DNA of 15,959 nt from CAWUJK01 sp963922865. Its GTDB lineage: Bacteria > Patescibacteriota > Gracilibacteria > BD1-5 > UBA6164. Position 1 is the first letter of the stretch. The number at the start of each line of letters is the position of its first letter. Location of the stretch: the NCBI GenBank assembly GCA_963922865.1, contig CAWUJK010000030.1, forward strand, positions 1 to 15,959, given 5' to 3'. Below, in pieces: positions 1 through 8,444 of the stretch. Under the pieces are notes generated by a model. That model ran no database searches. It was not told the DNA's origin and saw only the letters and a program-made list of their open reading frames with translations. Position numbers and translations under genes: made by a program.

Positions 1-593
1 TGAAGATATTGGATTGAAATGGGGGTTACAAGATATACAAGAATAATGATAATGTATTTGTAGAGAAAGTAAGCGAAAATCATTACAAAATATATGGAAA
101 GAAGGAGTGAAAGAGTTTAATTAAAGTGGAAGATAAGTATGGGAAGAGTAGGAGTGTTGAGGTGGAGGTTGAGAGAGATGAAGAAACATTAAGAAAAAAT
201 ATATTCTATAATTCACTATCAGATTATATAAACAAATCATTTAGTTTTTTCAAAATGAGTTATAGAATATCCTTTTGAGATATTTTAGCTATTATAAGAA
301 AATGAGTATGATTAAGCAGTGCAAGAGACTCTCAATTGTGTGAATTATGAACTAGTTGAAAATATTATACAAGACCATATAATGCAGTATGTGTAGAATG
401 AGATGCGAGAAATACTTGGCAATGTAAAGATGATAACTATCAATCACTATGATTAAAATTATGAGATCCTAGCTTATGAGGAATGTATTATAAGTATCAA
501 TATATTCATTATTCTCAAGATGTTTCTAAAATAGTTGTGCATTATTTAAAACATTACATAAGTTGATTAACTAAGGATTTTAAAATTAAATAA
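1..593 (+). CDS. C-terminal part of a large surface/secreted protein, possible polymorphic-toxin tip (5' truncated)
   Basis: The reading frame is open from the left edge (first full codon at base 3) and ends at TAA 591-593, giving about 196 residues when TGA is read as Gly. The first ~60 residues alternate hydrophobic and polar in a way typical of bacterial Ig-like (BIG/PKD-type) repeats, ending with KVEDKYGKSRSVEVEVE, so the missing upstream part is probably a repetitive cell-surface stalk. The last ~130 residues are different: three cysteines, many Tyr and Gly, and a basic end (DFKIK). In standard code at least ten internal stops would break it. The next ORF starts only 7 nt downstream and more small ORFs follow, an arrangement seen for toxin tips with immunity genes. 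I do not recognise the C-terminal domain as a known nuclease or other enzyme; a plain adhesin C-terminus is an equally valid reading. Confidence 0.7.
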
Positions 594-600
594 TTAAATT

Positions 601-957
601 ATGAAAGTAAAGTACTTATTAAATACAGAACATTTAAAAGCTGAAAGTATATATAATGTTTTTTCAGTTTATTTCTGAAAGAAAGGAGAGAAAAAGTATT
701 ATATTGCCAATTATGATACTAGTGGTAAGTATTATATTACCCCTTTTGATGGAAATGAATTTGAAATAGTAGATACAAGTATTTCTAAATTTTGGAATTA
801 TGGTTTAGATAATTATTGAGAAGAATGTTTATGAATTAAAGAAATTATTACAGAAGAATATTTTTGGGACAAATATTATAATGATGATTTACATATAAAA
901 AAGATATTAGATTTATATTATAAGATTTGAAAAGAAGAATTATTTAATTTTGAATAG
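601..957 (+). CDS. Small hypothetical protein, 118 aa, possible immunity protein
   Basis: ATG at 601, only 7 nt after the upstream stop, runs to TAG 955-957 with in-frame TGA codons read as Gly. The product is rich in Tyr, Asp, Glu and Phe, has no signal peptide or membrane helix, and begins MKVKYLLNTEHLKAESIYNV. The first half looks like short beta strands (YYIANYDTSGKYYITPF), the second half is more helical (EEYFWDKYYNDDLHIKKILD). A cytosolic, acidic, compact protein directly behind the tip of a surface protein is what an immunity protein looks like, but the family is not recognised and the function is inferred from position only. There is no Shine-Dalgarno sequence, so translation is probably coupled to the upstream gene. 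Confidence 0.75.
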
Positions 958-974
958 CCCTAATTTAAAAATAA

Positions 975-1079
975 AAGTACATACTAATTGATGGATTGTC
1001 ATTTGAATCAAAGCAAGTTTATGAAAGAATTAGATTGAAGAATAAACTATTTGATTGATTTATTAACCCAATAAAATAA
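975..1079 (+). pseudogene. Start-less ORF tail (34 codons), probable gene remnant
   Basis: Immediately after an in-frame TAA (972-974) comes an open stretch of 34 codons ending at TAA 1077-1079. It reads as a plausible C-terminus (IDGLSFESKQVYERIRLKNK, then a Phe/Gly/Pro end) but has no ATG or GTG; the only possible start, TTG at 996, would leave 27 residues. Its stop overlaps the ATG of the next gene in the form TAATG, a normal operon junction. The simplest reading is that the 5' part of a former operon gene was lost while its 3' end and junction were kept. Chance openness of a 100-nt stretch in AT-rich DNA cannot be excluded. Confidence 0.4.
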
Positions 1080-1504
1080 TGAAATTTAAATTGTTAAAAG
1101 ATAAAGTTTTTTATGAAGATTGAACATTAAGAGACATATGTGTAAATTTTTTTGATAAAATAGATTGGTATAAATTGATATTATTTTTAAACCAAGATAA
1201 TATTTATTATCAACTAAATAATGAAAATTTGAACTTAGATAATTCAATATCCAAAATTTCATTGTATTTTAAGAATATGAATAATAATACTTTATTATTG
1301 AGCATATATCTTTGAAAAATTAGAGTAAATGGTTTTTTTATGATGTGAGAATGATGTATTTTAGATATATCACCAAAAGAAATAAAAAACTATGATGACT
1401 TAAATATATTATACAAGTTTTTAAAAAATCTTTCACTTTCTATAGACAAAAAGTTATATATAACACCTGAAAATTCAGGAGATATTATTTTAGATGAAAT
1501 TTAA
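1079..1504 (+). CDS. Hypothetical protein, 141 aa, possible immunity protein
   Basis: ATG 1079-1081 overlaps the preceding TAA (TAATG), and the frame ends at TAA 1502-1504 with TGA read as Gly. It begins MKFKLLKDKVFYEDGTLRDI and is a soluble-looking protein with alternating strand-like segments (LLLSIYLGKIRVNGFFMMGE) followed by a helical end with a conserved-looking DLNILYKFLKNL. No signal peptide, membrane helix or catalytic motif is visible. The start of the next gene lies inside its 3' end, so translation is coupled. The fold pattern and placement fit the small immunity-like proteins that trail toxin genes; no specific family is recognised. Confidence 0.75.
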
Positions 1505-2039
1505 ATTATTTATGTTTGAGAAGTTTGAAATACTTGAAAAAGAAAAAAAGTGGGAAAAAGCTATTAATGAAATAGAAAAAATTATTAAAAATAATCCAAA
1601 TAATGAAGAGTGATATATTAGAGTTATTTATTTTTTACATAATTATATTTTAGAAGAATTTGATCATACATCTTTAAATAATATTTTTGAGAAAAAATTA
1701 TTAAAGTATTTTAATGAATGAAAAGAAAAATTTTTTGAAAATACTAGCTTCTTGTTTTTTATATGAAAGATATTATATATTGCTGAATGGTATTTTGGAT
1801 TGGATGATGACTTAAAAACTATGGAAAATAAACTAGCATTTAAAATGCAAAAAAAAGCATTTTCTTTAGATTCAAAGAATAAACTATTTAAATGGGCTTT
1901 GGTTAATTCAAAATGAGATATTGTCCTTGCTAACAAATTAAAACTAGAAATTTTAGGTAATAAAAGCTATATTAAATGGCTGGAATCTTACTGATTTCCT
2001 TGAAACTATGTTATAGAGTCTCTAAATTTTAATTATTAG
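1494..2039 (+). CDS. Hypothetical helical protein, 181 aa, possible TPR-like immunity protein
   Basis: ATG 1494-1496 lies inside the preceding gene (11-nt overlap, different frame) and the frame runs to TAG 2037-2039 with TGA as Gly. The N-terminus repeats MKFKL, matching the first residues of the gene before it, which suggests duplication of the start region or related translation signals. Residues ~8-40 (FEKFEILEKEKKWEKAINEI followed by KNNPNNEEGY) look like one tetratricopeptide unit; the rest is mostly helical with aromatic patches (FFIGKILYIAEWYFGLDDDL). It is cytosolic by appearance. It is the last intact gene before the terminator at 2143, so the cluster ends here. Function unknown; immunity or adaptor role is inferred from context. 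Confidence 0.75.
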
Positions 2040-2132
2040 TTAGATAAATTAGAAAGATTAATAAATGAACAAGAGCTAAAATTATTATGACAAACCTCAC
2101 AAGCAAATTATAAATACCTAGAAGAATCATAA
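2040..2132 (+). pseudogene. In-frame ORF tail directly after TAG, possible remnant or readthrough extension
   Basis: The codon after the TAG of the 181-aa gene starts an open stretch of 30 codons in the same frame, ending at TAA 2130-2132. It reads LDKLERLINEQELKLLGQTS and continues as a helical, coding-like C-terminus; there is no ATG, GTG or TTG in it. It is either the tail of a lost gene, like the fragment at 975-1079, or a segment joined to the upstream gene by TAG readthrough or by a recent sense-to-TAG mutation. Its coding-like composition argues mildly against chance. Confidence 0.35.
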
Positions 2133-2142
2133 GATAATTAAG

Positions 2143-2172
2143 ATGAACGTTCACATGAACGTTCATTTTTTT
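2143..2172 (+). terminator. Intrinsic terminator built from paired GAACGTTC palindromes
   Basis: A 10-bp perfect stem (ATGAACGTTC / GAACGTTCAT) with loop ACAT is followed by seven T. It closes the small-ORF cluster that starts at the left edge. Each arm contains the self-complementary 8-mer GAACGTTC, also found in both arms of the terminator after thyA. Confidence 0.85.
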
Positions 2173-2293
2173 ACTAATATACCAATTTTTAATAAAAAAA
2201 ATAACTATAAAAACAAAAAACTTTTCCTAAAAATTATTTTAAACCTATCTTCATAAAATCAAGGAAAATCTTAAAATATGAAAAAAATGACTA

Positions 2294-2321
2294 TTGACCT
2301 TATCTTTACTTTTTATATACT
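2294..2321 (+). promoter_or_regulatory. sigma70-like promoter of thyA
   Basis: TTGACC (2294-2299), 16-bp spacer, TATACT (2316-2321), about 28 bp before the thyA ATG. The stretch 2173-2293 between the preceding terminator and this promoter holds no ORF and is simply A/T-rich. No Shine-Dalgarno sequence follows; the leader is A/T only. Confidence 0.6.
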
Positions 2322-2349
2322 TTAATTATTAATTTCTAATAATATTCAA

Positions 2350-3255
2350 ATGAAACAATACCTAGATTTACTAAATCATGTAATGGAAAACTGAGTAGAT
2401 AAAGAAGATAGAACTTGAGTATGAACAAGAAGCGTTTTTGGTCACCAAATGAGATTTGATTTATCAGAATGATTTCCTTTACTTACAACTAAAAAAGTTT
2501 TTTTAAGAGCTATAATCCACGAGCTAATATGGTTTTTAAACTGAGATACAAACATAAAATACCTAGTAGATAATAATGTAAAAATATGGAATGAATGGCC
2601 ATTTCAAGCTTATCTAAAAAGCCATAATTTAGAAGAAAAATTTCCAAAATACTCTCCTGAGTGGCAAGAAAAAATGCAAGAATTTATAGAAAATATAAAA
2701 AATGATGAAAAATTTGCAAAAAAATGGTGAGAACTATGACCAGTATACTGAAAACAATGGAGAGATTTTTGATGAGTAGACCAAATAAAAGACACAATAG
2801 ACCAAATAATAAATAATCCAGATAGCAGAAGGATGATAGTTTCAGCATGGAATCCTATGGAAATAGAAGAAATGGCAAAATCTTGATTACCACCTTGTCA
2901 CTGTTTATTTCAATTTTATGTAGTTAATTGAAAATTATCTTGTCAACTTTATCAAAGATCTTGTGATATATTTTTATGAGTTCCTTTCAATATAGCTTCA
3001 TATAGTTTACTTATTATGATGATTGCTCAAGTTTGTGATTTAGAAGCCGGAGAATTTGTTCATACTCTTTGAGATGCTCATATATACAAAAATCACTTTG
3101 AACAAGTTAAAGAACAATTAAAAAGAGAACCTTTAGAATTACCACAAATGAAAATAAACTCTGAAGTTAAAGATATACTTTCTTTCACTATAGATGATTT
3201 TGAACTTAAAAACTATAAAAGTCATCCTAGTATAAAAGCTCCTATTGCTGTTTAA
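2350..3255 (+). CDS. thyA: Thymidylate synthase (ThyA)
   Basis: Converts dUMP to dTMP with methylene-tetrahydrofolate as carbon donor and reductant, in the cytosol. The 301-residue product is full length for the family, with the ~35-residue insertion (about 90-125) present in the longer, Lactobacillus-type enzymes. Visible motifs: DRTGVGTRS (20-28, dUMP phosphate Arg21), LIWFLNGDTN, GPVYGKQWR (130-138), SRRM (159-162), catalytic Cys183 in PPCHC, RSCD (203-206), GVPFNIASY (210-218) and DAHIY (242-246). Fourteen of its sixteen glycines, including those in RTG, GPVYG and LGVPFN, are TGA codons, the clearest single proof of UGA=Gly here. The gene is transcribed alone, with its own promoter and terminator. 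A dTMP-making enzyme is a notable retention, since these phyla often lack de novo nucleotide pathways. Confidence 0.98.
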
Positions 3256-3307
3256 ATTTCATAACAAATAATTAGAGATATGATTTTTAGTAAGAATTTA
3301 TAGATAA

Positions 3308-3349
3308 AAAAACTAAATGAACGTTCAAGTGAACGTTCATTTAGTTTTT
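3308..3349. terminator. Bidirectional terminator between thyA and trxB, with GAACGTTC palindromes
   Basis: A 19-bp stem (left arm 3308-3326, right arm 3331-3349) with loop AAGT has a T-run on one side and an A-run on the other, so it can stop transcription of thyA (+) and of secA-trxB (-). The inner ten stem positions, ATGAACGTTC and its complement, match those of the terminator at 2143-2166. The rest of the 3350-3409 gap shows nothing. Confidence 0.88.
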
Positions 3350-3409
3350 AAAATTCTAAACAAATTTATGATGAATACATGGTAAGCTGATCATGAATTT
3401 TTAAATTTC

Positions 3410-4309
3410 CTACATTAAATCACTGTGTATGCTATCAGCAGCCAAACATCACTCTCAAGCAGACATAATAGTTTGTTTGAATTTATTTGAGTTAGTAGTT
3501 ACATCTCATGCAGCATAAAGACCTTTTATAGAAGTCTCTTGTCTTTCATCTACTACTAAACATCACTCATTATCTTTATTAGGATTAAGCTCATCTACTA
3601 CAACTGTGTTTGGATTACTTCCGATAGCCACAAAAATTCATTCAGCTTTTATTTTTTCCCCAGATTTTAATTTAACATGAGTCATTCATAATAAATCTCA
3701 AATAATTTCTTCTACTTCTTGGTTTAAAACAAGTTCTATGTTATCTTTATTTTTAACCTTATTTATCCAAGAATCTTCTGCCCTAAAAGTATCTCTTCTA
3801 TGAATTAAATAAACCTTATTAACTATTTCAGATAAATATAAAGCTTCTGTTAGTGCTGTATTTCAGCCTCATACTATTACTATATCTCTACCTTTAAAAA
3901 ACATTCAATCACAAGTGGCACAATAGCTTACTCACTTACCTAAAAATTCTCCCTCTCAAACAACTCATAGCTTTCTATAATTATTTCAAGTTGCTAGTAT
4001 TACTTTTTTTGATTTGAATTTTTTTCAGGAACTAGTTAAAACAATAAAGCCATTTTTATCTTTATCTACTTTTTCTACCATATCTTGTAAAATTTCAGAT
4101 CATGAATTTTCAGCATGAGCTTTAAAATTATCCATTATCTCTTTTCAAGGCGCGGATAAAATTCAAGGATAATTTTCTACTTTGTGGCTTGTCGCTAAGG
4201 CTCAACCAGGAGCTCATCATATTATTATATTTTTTAGCTTATATCTTGAAGCATACATTCATGCTGGATATCAAGCACTTCAAGCTCATATTATTATTAC
4301 ATCATACAT
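3410..4309 (-). CDS. trxB: Thioredoxin-disulfide reductase (TrxB)
   Basis: NADPH-dependent flavoprotein that reduces thioredoxin in the cytosol. The 299-residue product has the full low-molecular-weight TrxR layout: FAD motif GAGSAG (8-13), a second FAD loop around GGAPGG (31-36), redox-active CATC (130-133), NADPH Rossmann motif GGGNTA (147-152), the HRRDTFRA segment (170-177) expected for NADPH binding, and the C-terminal FAD motif GDV (268-270). Most of the motif glycines are TGA. It starts 29 nt after the secA stop on the same strand with no promoter or terminator in between, so it is probably co-transcribed with secA. No thioredoxin gene is in the window, so its partner is encoded elsewhere. 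A ferredoxin-NADP reductase of the same fold is excluded by the CATC pair. Confidence 0.96.
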
Positions 4310-4338
4310 AAATCTTAATTTTTTTTAATCAAAATAAA

Positions 4339-6939
4339 CTAAACCCTTATTTTCTTTTTCTTACTTGGAGGTCTTCTATTTTGAGACTTTTTATTTTTTA
4401 CAAATAGTGGGTTATCAAGCTGAGTATTTTCTTCTCATGTTATTATGGGAATAGGTTTAGGGCTTATTTCTGTAACTTTTTCAATATTTTCACTTTTATC
4501 AAGCGCAAAAATTATTTTTGTAACTTTATAATCTAGTTCAGATAACATCTCTTCAAATCTCATATATGCCTTTTCTTTGTATACTACAAGAGGTTGTCTT
4601 TGGGCATATCATTCAAATGCTACTTCCTCTCTTAATTTACTCATAGAATCAATATGTCTCATCCATAATTCATCAATTGATGATAAAACTATTTTTCTCT
4701 CTAATTCAAAAAACTCTTCCTCACTAATGGCTTTCTTTTTTATTTTTTCAAACTCTTCTATAGCAATATCACTAATATACTCTGCTGATAAATGAGCGGT
4801 TTCAATAGCTTTTACATCATCTATTTCTGTTGTTTCATTTATAGCTTTCACTTCTAAAAAGTGATTAACTTTTTCTATCAGTTTTTTCTTATCTAGATTT
4901 GGTTCTTTTGTGAACTCAGAAATAACAAGTTTACTTACTTGAGATATAATCATATTTTTTATATCTTCATCTATATTTTCATGAGTTAAAATCTTATTTC
5001 TTTTATGATAAATTACTTCTCTGTGTTTGTTTATAACATCATCGTATTCTAAAACATGTTTTCTTATATCAAAATTATGACCTTCAACTTGTTTTTGTAC
5101 TGAAGTGATTTTGTTAGTTAGCATTTTTTGACCACTTGGTAATGGTTCATCATCAGGAAGACTAGCAAAGAATGGTGAATTGAAAAGTGAAAACATTTTA
5201 TCTCAACCAAATATTCTCATTATATCATCACTCGGGGATACCAAAAATTGAGTAGTACCAGGATCTCACTGTCTTCATGCTCTTCATCTTAATTGGTTAT
5301 CAATTCTTCTTGTTTCATGTTTTTCTGTACCTATTATAAATAAACCTCAAAGCTTAGCAATTGATTCTCAAAGCTTTATATCAGTTCATCTTCAAGCCAT
5401 ATTAGTAGCTATTGTAACAGCTCATTTTTGTCAGGCTTCTAGTATTATTTCCGCTTCTTTTTCGTTGTGTTTTGCGTTTAATACATTGTGTTTTACTCAG
5501 GCTTTACTAAGTAGGGAACTTAAATATTCGGATTTATCAACAGAGACAGTTCATACTAGTACTGGTCTTCATGTTTGGTTTATTTCTTTTATAAAATTTA
5601 CAGTGTAATCAAATTTTCATTTTTCATTTTTGAAAAGTAAATCACTTCTATCTTCACGTACTACTTGTTTATTTGTAGGTATTACAAGAGTTTCAAGTCA
5701 GTATACTTTATAAAATTCTTCTTCTTCTGTTTTTGCAGTACCTGTCATTCATGAAAGTTTATGATACATCCTAAAATAATTTTGAAATGTTATTGAAGCA
5801 AGTGTTTTTGATTCTTGTTGGATTTCAACTCACTCTTTTGCTTCAATAGCTTGGTGTAGTCAGTCAGAATATCTTCTTCATCAAAGAACTCTTCATGTGT
5901 GTTCATCAACTATGTTTACTTCCTGATTAGAGACTATGTAATCTTTATCTTTTATGTAAACTCACTCAGCTTTTATAGCATTTTCTATATGATGTAGGTC
6001 ATTGTAACTTTCAGAAACATATATGTTTTCAATTTTTAAAAATTTTTCAATCTTTTCTATTCATTTTTCTGTTAATGTCGCTGTTTTTTGTTTTTCATCT
6101 ATTTTGTAATCGATATTTTTTTCAAGCATCTTTGCTATCTCAGCAAATTTTAAATATTTACTTGTGGGTTCGTTGTCAGGCATCGAGATTATAAGTGGAG
6201 TTCTTGCTTCATCTATCAGTATAGAATCAACCTCGTCTATTATCGCAAAAAATAAACTACTTTGAGTTTTATCTTCTTTTTTTACAACCATATTATCTCT
6301 TAGATAATCAAATCAGAGTTCGTTGTTTGTAGCATAAACTATATTTTTATTATAATTTTCTTTTTTTGTTTGTTTATCTTGATCATTTGTAACAAAACCA
6401 ACACTTAATCATAAAATATTATATAATATTCACATCTCCTCAGAATCTCTTTTAGCTAAATAATCATTTACAGTAACTATATGGACAGGATTTCATGTCA
6501 ATGCATTTAGATAAGCTGGTATTGTGGCAACTAATGTTTTTCACTCTCAGGTTTTCATTTCTGATATTGATCAGTCATGTATAGCTAAAGCTCATAGCAT
6601 TTGAACATCATATGGTATCATATTCCACATAATCTCTTTAGAATCAGATAATTTGAATGTTTTACCGTTTATTAAACTACAAGCAACCCTTACTATAGCA
6701 AAGGCTTCATATTTTATTTCCTCTAAAATTTTTTTAACTTTTTCTTTATCTGTTTTATTTTCAAAATCTAGTCATTCAAATTTAGTTTTGAATTCCTGGG
6801 TTTTATTTTTAATATCATCTAAACTAAAATTTTTAAACTCTTGTTGCTTTTCATTTATTTTTTCTATTTGTTTAGTATAGAATTTTACTCTTTTTTCGCT
6901 TGGATCACCAAAAATTTTTGTTAATATTTCGTTTATCAT
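4339..6939 (-). CDS. secA: Protein translocase ATPase SecA
   Basis: Motor ATPase that drives preproteins through SecYEG at the inner membrane. The 866-residue product begins MINEILTKIFGDPSEKRVKF. Walker A is MKTGEGKT (128-135) and Walker B / DEAD-type motif DEVDSILIDEARTPL starts at 235. The preprotein-binding domain follows, then helicase motifs TNMAGRGTDIKLG and QLRGRAGRQGDPG in NBD2, and the helical scaffold/wing segment with RKHVLEYDDVINKHRE and LWMRHIDSM. Walker A and QLRGRAGRQGD contain TGA glycines. The end is a basic tail (RRPPSKKKK) without the C-terminal Cys/His zinc motif that binds SecB, so SecB-independent targeting is likely. The start is the first ATG after the promoter at 6973-6999; no Shine-Dalgarno is present. 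It is followed by trxB. Confidence 0.98.
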
Positions 6940-6972
6940 TTATTGTTTTTATTAAGAAACTATATTTTTTTA

Positions 6973-6999
6973 ATTATATAGGTTTTAATATTTTTTCAA
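6973..6999 (-). promoter_or_regulatory. Likely promoter of secA-trxB
   Basis: On the minus strand, TTGAAA (6994-6999) and TATAAT (6973-6978) are separated by 15 bp, about 33 bp before the secA ATG. The short spacer lowers confidence. It lies back to back with the ruvA promoter. Confidence 0.45.
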
Positions 7000-7007
7000 A
7001 AGGATTT

Positions 7008-7036
7008 TTTGCTTTTTTTTGTATGGCGTGTATACT
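7008..7036 (+). promoter_or_regulatory. Likely promoter of ruvA
   Basis: TTTGCT (7008-7013), 17-bp spacer, TATACT (7031-7036), with a TG dinucleotide just before the -10 box (extended -10 type). It lies about 46 bp upstream of the ruvA start. Confidence 0.45.
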
Positions 7037-7082
7037 TAATTTCAAGTTTTACAATAAGTTTAATTTTTTAAATTAATGTTTA

Positions 7083-7685
7083 ATGATTTCTTATTTATCT
7101 TGAAAAGTGATTGATATAGAGCAAAATAAAATAACTCTTCTTATGAATTCTTGAATTTGATATGATATTTTTATGAGTGAAGCTAGTATTTTGAATTTGA
7201 CTTTAGATTGAGATAAATCTTTTTATATTTATCATCATATAACTGAAGCAAACCAAAGTCTTTTTGGTTTTTTAGAAAAAGTTGAAAAACATATTTTTGA
7301 AGAGCTTATAAAAATCTCTTGAGTATGATGAAAAGTCGCTATTAATATATTATCTTTATGAGCACAAAATTTAATAGATGCTATTTGTAATTGAGATAAT
7401 AATACAATTGAATCAGTTAAATGAGTTTGAAAAAAAATGGCTGAAAAAATATTATTGGAATTAAAAGATAAGGATATAGTAACAAGTAAATCTTTTAATA
7501 AAGTATTAAAAACATGAAATAATCAACTAAACAATCTTGAAAAAAATTTGCAAGATGATATATTTACCACACTTATAAATATGTGATATGATAAAAAGAG
7601 TATAGATTTAGCGGTTTCCAAAATTCCTAATAACTTAGATACTATGGAACAAATATTTCCTGCTTTGATTAAAGAAATTGGATAA
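7083..7685 (+). CDS. ruvA: Holliday junction helicase subunit RuvA
   Basis: Binds four-way DNA junctions and loads the RuvB motor for branch migration. The 200-residue product has the family length and layout: N-terminal OB-fold (MISYLSGKVIDIEQNKITLL, with LFGF at 60-63), two helix-hairpin-helix motifs ISGVGGKVAINIL (78-90) and VKGVGKKMAEKILLEL (112-127), and a short C-terminal RuvB-binding domain (about 156-200, LINMGYDKKSIDLAVSK). Both hairpin glycine pairs use TGA. ATG 7083 is chosen because family members begin M-I-x-x-L-x-G; an in-frame ATG two codons upstream (7077) is possible. ruvB and ruvC are not adjacent. It ends in its own terminator. Confidence 0.96.
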
Positions 7686-7690
7686 AATAA

Positions 7691-7713
7691 AAAAATCCCT
7701 TGGGGGATTTTTT
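7691..7713. terminator. Bidirectional terminator between ruvA and the pilin gene
   Basis: A 9-bp stem AAAAATCCC / GGGATTTTT with loop TTGG, followed by T on the plus strand and preceded by an A-run, so it can act in both directions. The stop codon of the convergent pilin gene overlaps its edge. Confidence 0.8.
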
Positions 7714-8311
7714 AGTATTGATTAGCAGAAGATATTTTACAAAATTTTCATTCATTTATTACTATAGCAACAACTGATGAATCTTCGTTATCAGCTTGAC
7801 AAGGAGTATCTTTTTTCATAGAAGTTTTTAATGTATCTGTATTTATTCAAATCTCCATTCTATTATTATCATTTCATTTATCTGTTTTTGCTTTTCAATC
7901 TATGCTTCAGTTTGCTTCAAAAGCTGTTGATATTTCATAAGTAGAGTTTTCAATTCAGTTTTCATCATTTCAAACTATATACGTATATCATAGTGAAGGC
8001 TCATTACCATTTTCATAACCACTTTTATTTGCTGATTGCAATTTTTTTGGGTCTGTAGGGAATTTATCTATATAATCACTTAAAGCTTTTTTAAAATCTT
8101 CTGCTTTTGTGTGTGGATACTCTTGGTCGTCTTGGTATGCTTGCTCTACTGCTCATCTAAGTGCTTTAACATCATTAAGTCTAGTAGAATCTCTAGCTTT
8201 TTGTATTTGGCTAGTAAATATAGATGTTGCTCAAGTTGCTAGGATTCAAATTATTGTTATTACAACTAGTAATTCTATCAATGTAAAAGCTTTTTTTATT
8301 TTATTTTCCAT
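7712..8311 (-). CDS. Type IV pilin / pseudopilin-like protein
   Basis: The 199-residue product begins with a class III (prepilin) signal: short basic leader MENKIKKA, then FTLIELLVVITIIGILA, with cleavage predicted after Ala8 and Glu at mature position 5. The hydrophobic helix leads into an amphipathic segment (QIQKARDSTRLNDVKALRGA) and a soluble head with two cysteines near the C-terminus that could form the usual pilin disulfide. The segment QEYPHTKAEDFKKALSDYID followed by a Pro-rich stretch resembles the alpha/beta region of major pseudopilins (GspG/PilE type). Position -1 is Ala instead of the usual Gly, which prepilin peptidases tolerate less well. The gene stands alone, with a perfect consensus promoter, so high expression and a structural role are likely. 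Pilin versus pseudopilin cannot be decided. Confidence 0.92.
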
Positions 8312-8347
8312 TTTTTAGATTTTTTAATTATTTAAAATAACTACTTC

Positions 8348-8376
8348 ATTATATAAAACTTTTGTAGCTTTGTCAA
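8348..8376 (-). promoter_or_regulatory. Perfect sigma70 consensus promoter of the pilin gene
   Basis: TTGACA (minus strand, 8371-8376), exactly 17 bp, TATAAT (8348-8353), about 36 bp before the pilin ATG. All twelve box positions match consensus, implying strong constitutive transcription. Confidence 0.88.
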
Positions 8377-8397
8377 AATAATTGAATTCAAAAAAGC

Positions 8398-8425
8398 TTG
8401 CTTTATATTTATTAGGTATTATAAT
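8398..8425 (+). promoter_or_regulatory. Likely promoter of the small membrane protein gene
   Basis: TTGCTT (8398-8403), 16-bp spacer, TATAAT (8420-8425). Transcription would begin near 8432, which places the ATG at 8445 in the mRNA and excludes the TTG at 8382 as start. Confidence 0.5.
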
Positions 8426-8444
8426 TAACTTTATTGTTTATCAA

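Noticed and set aside
2143..3349. Insertion-sequence or transposon ends around thyA (from the repeated GAACGTTC stems)
   Set aside because: Both sites are typical T-run terminators, no transposase is encoded between them and no target duplication is visible.
4577..6880. Several plus-strand and short minus-strand ORFs inside the secA region
   Set aside because: They appear only in standard code or in antisense; the minus-strand frame read with TGA=Gly gives one intact SecA over the whole span.
8382..8444. TTG start giving a longer N-terminus for the small membrane protein
   Set aside because: A good promoter (8398-8425) lies inside this stretch, so the mRNA would not contain the TTG; ATG 8445 or 8457 fits better.
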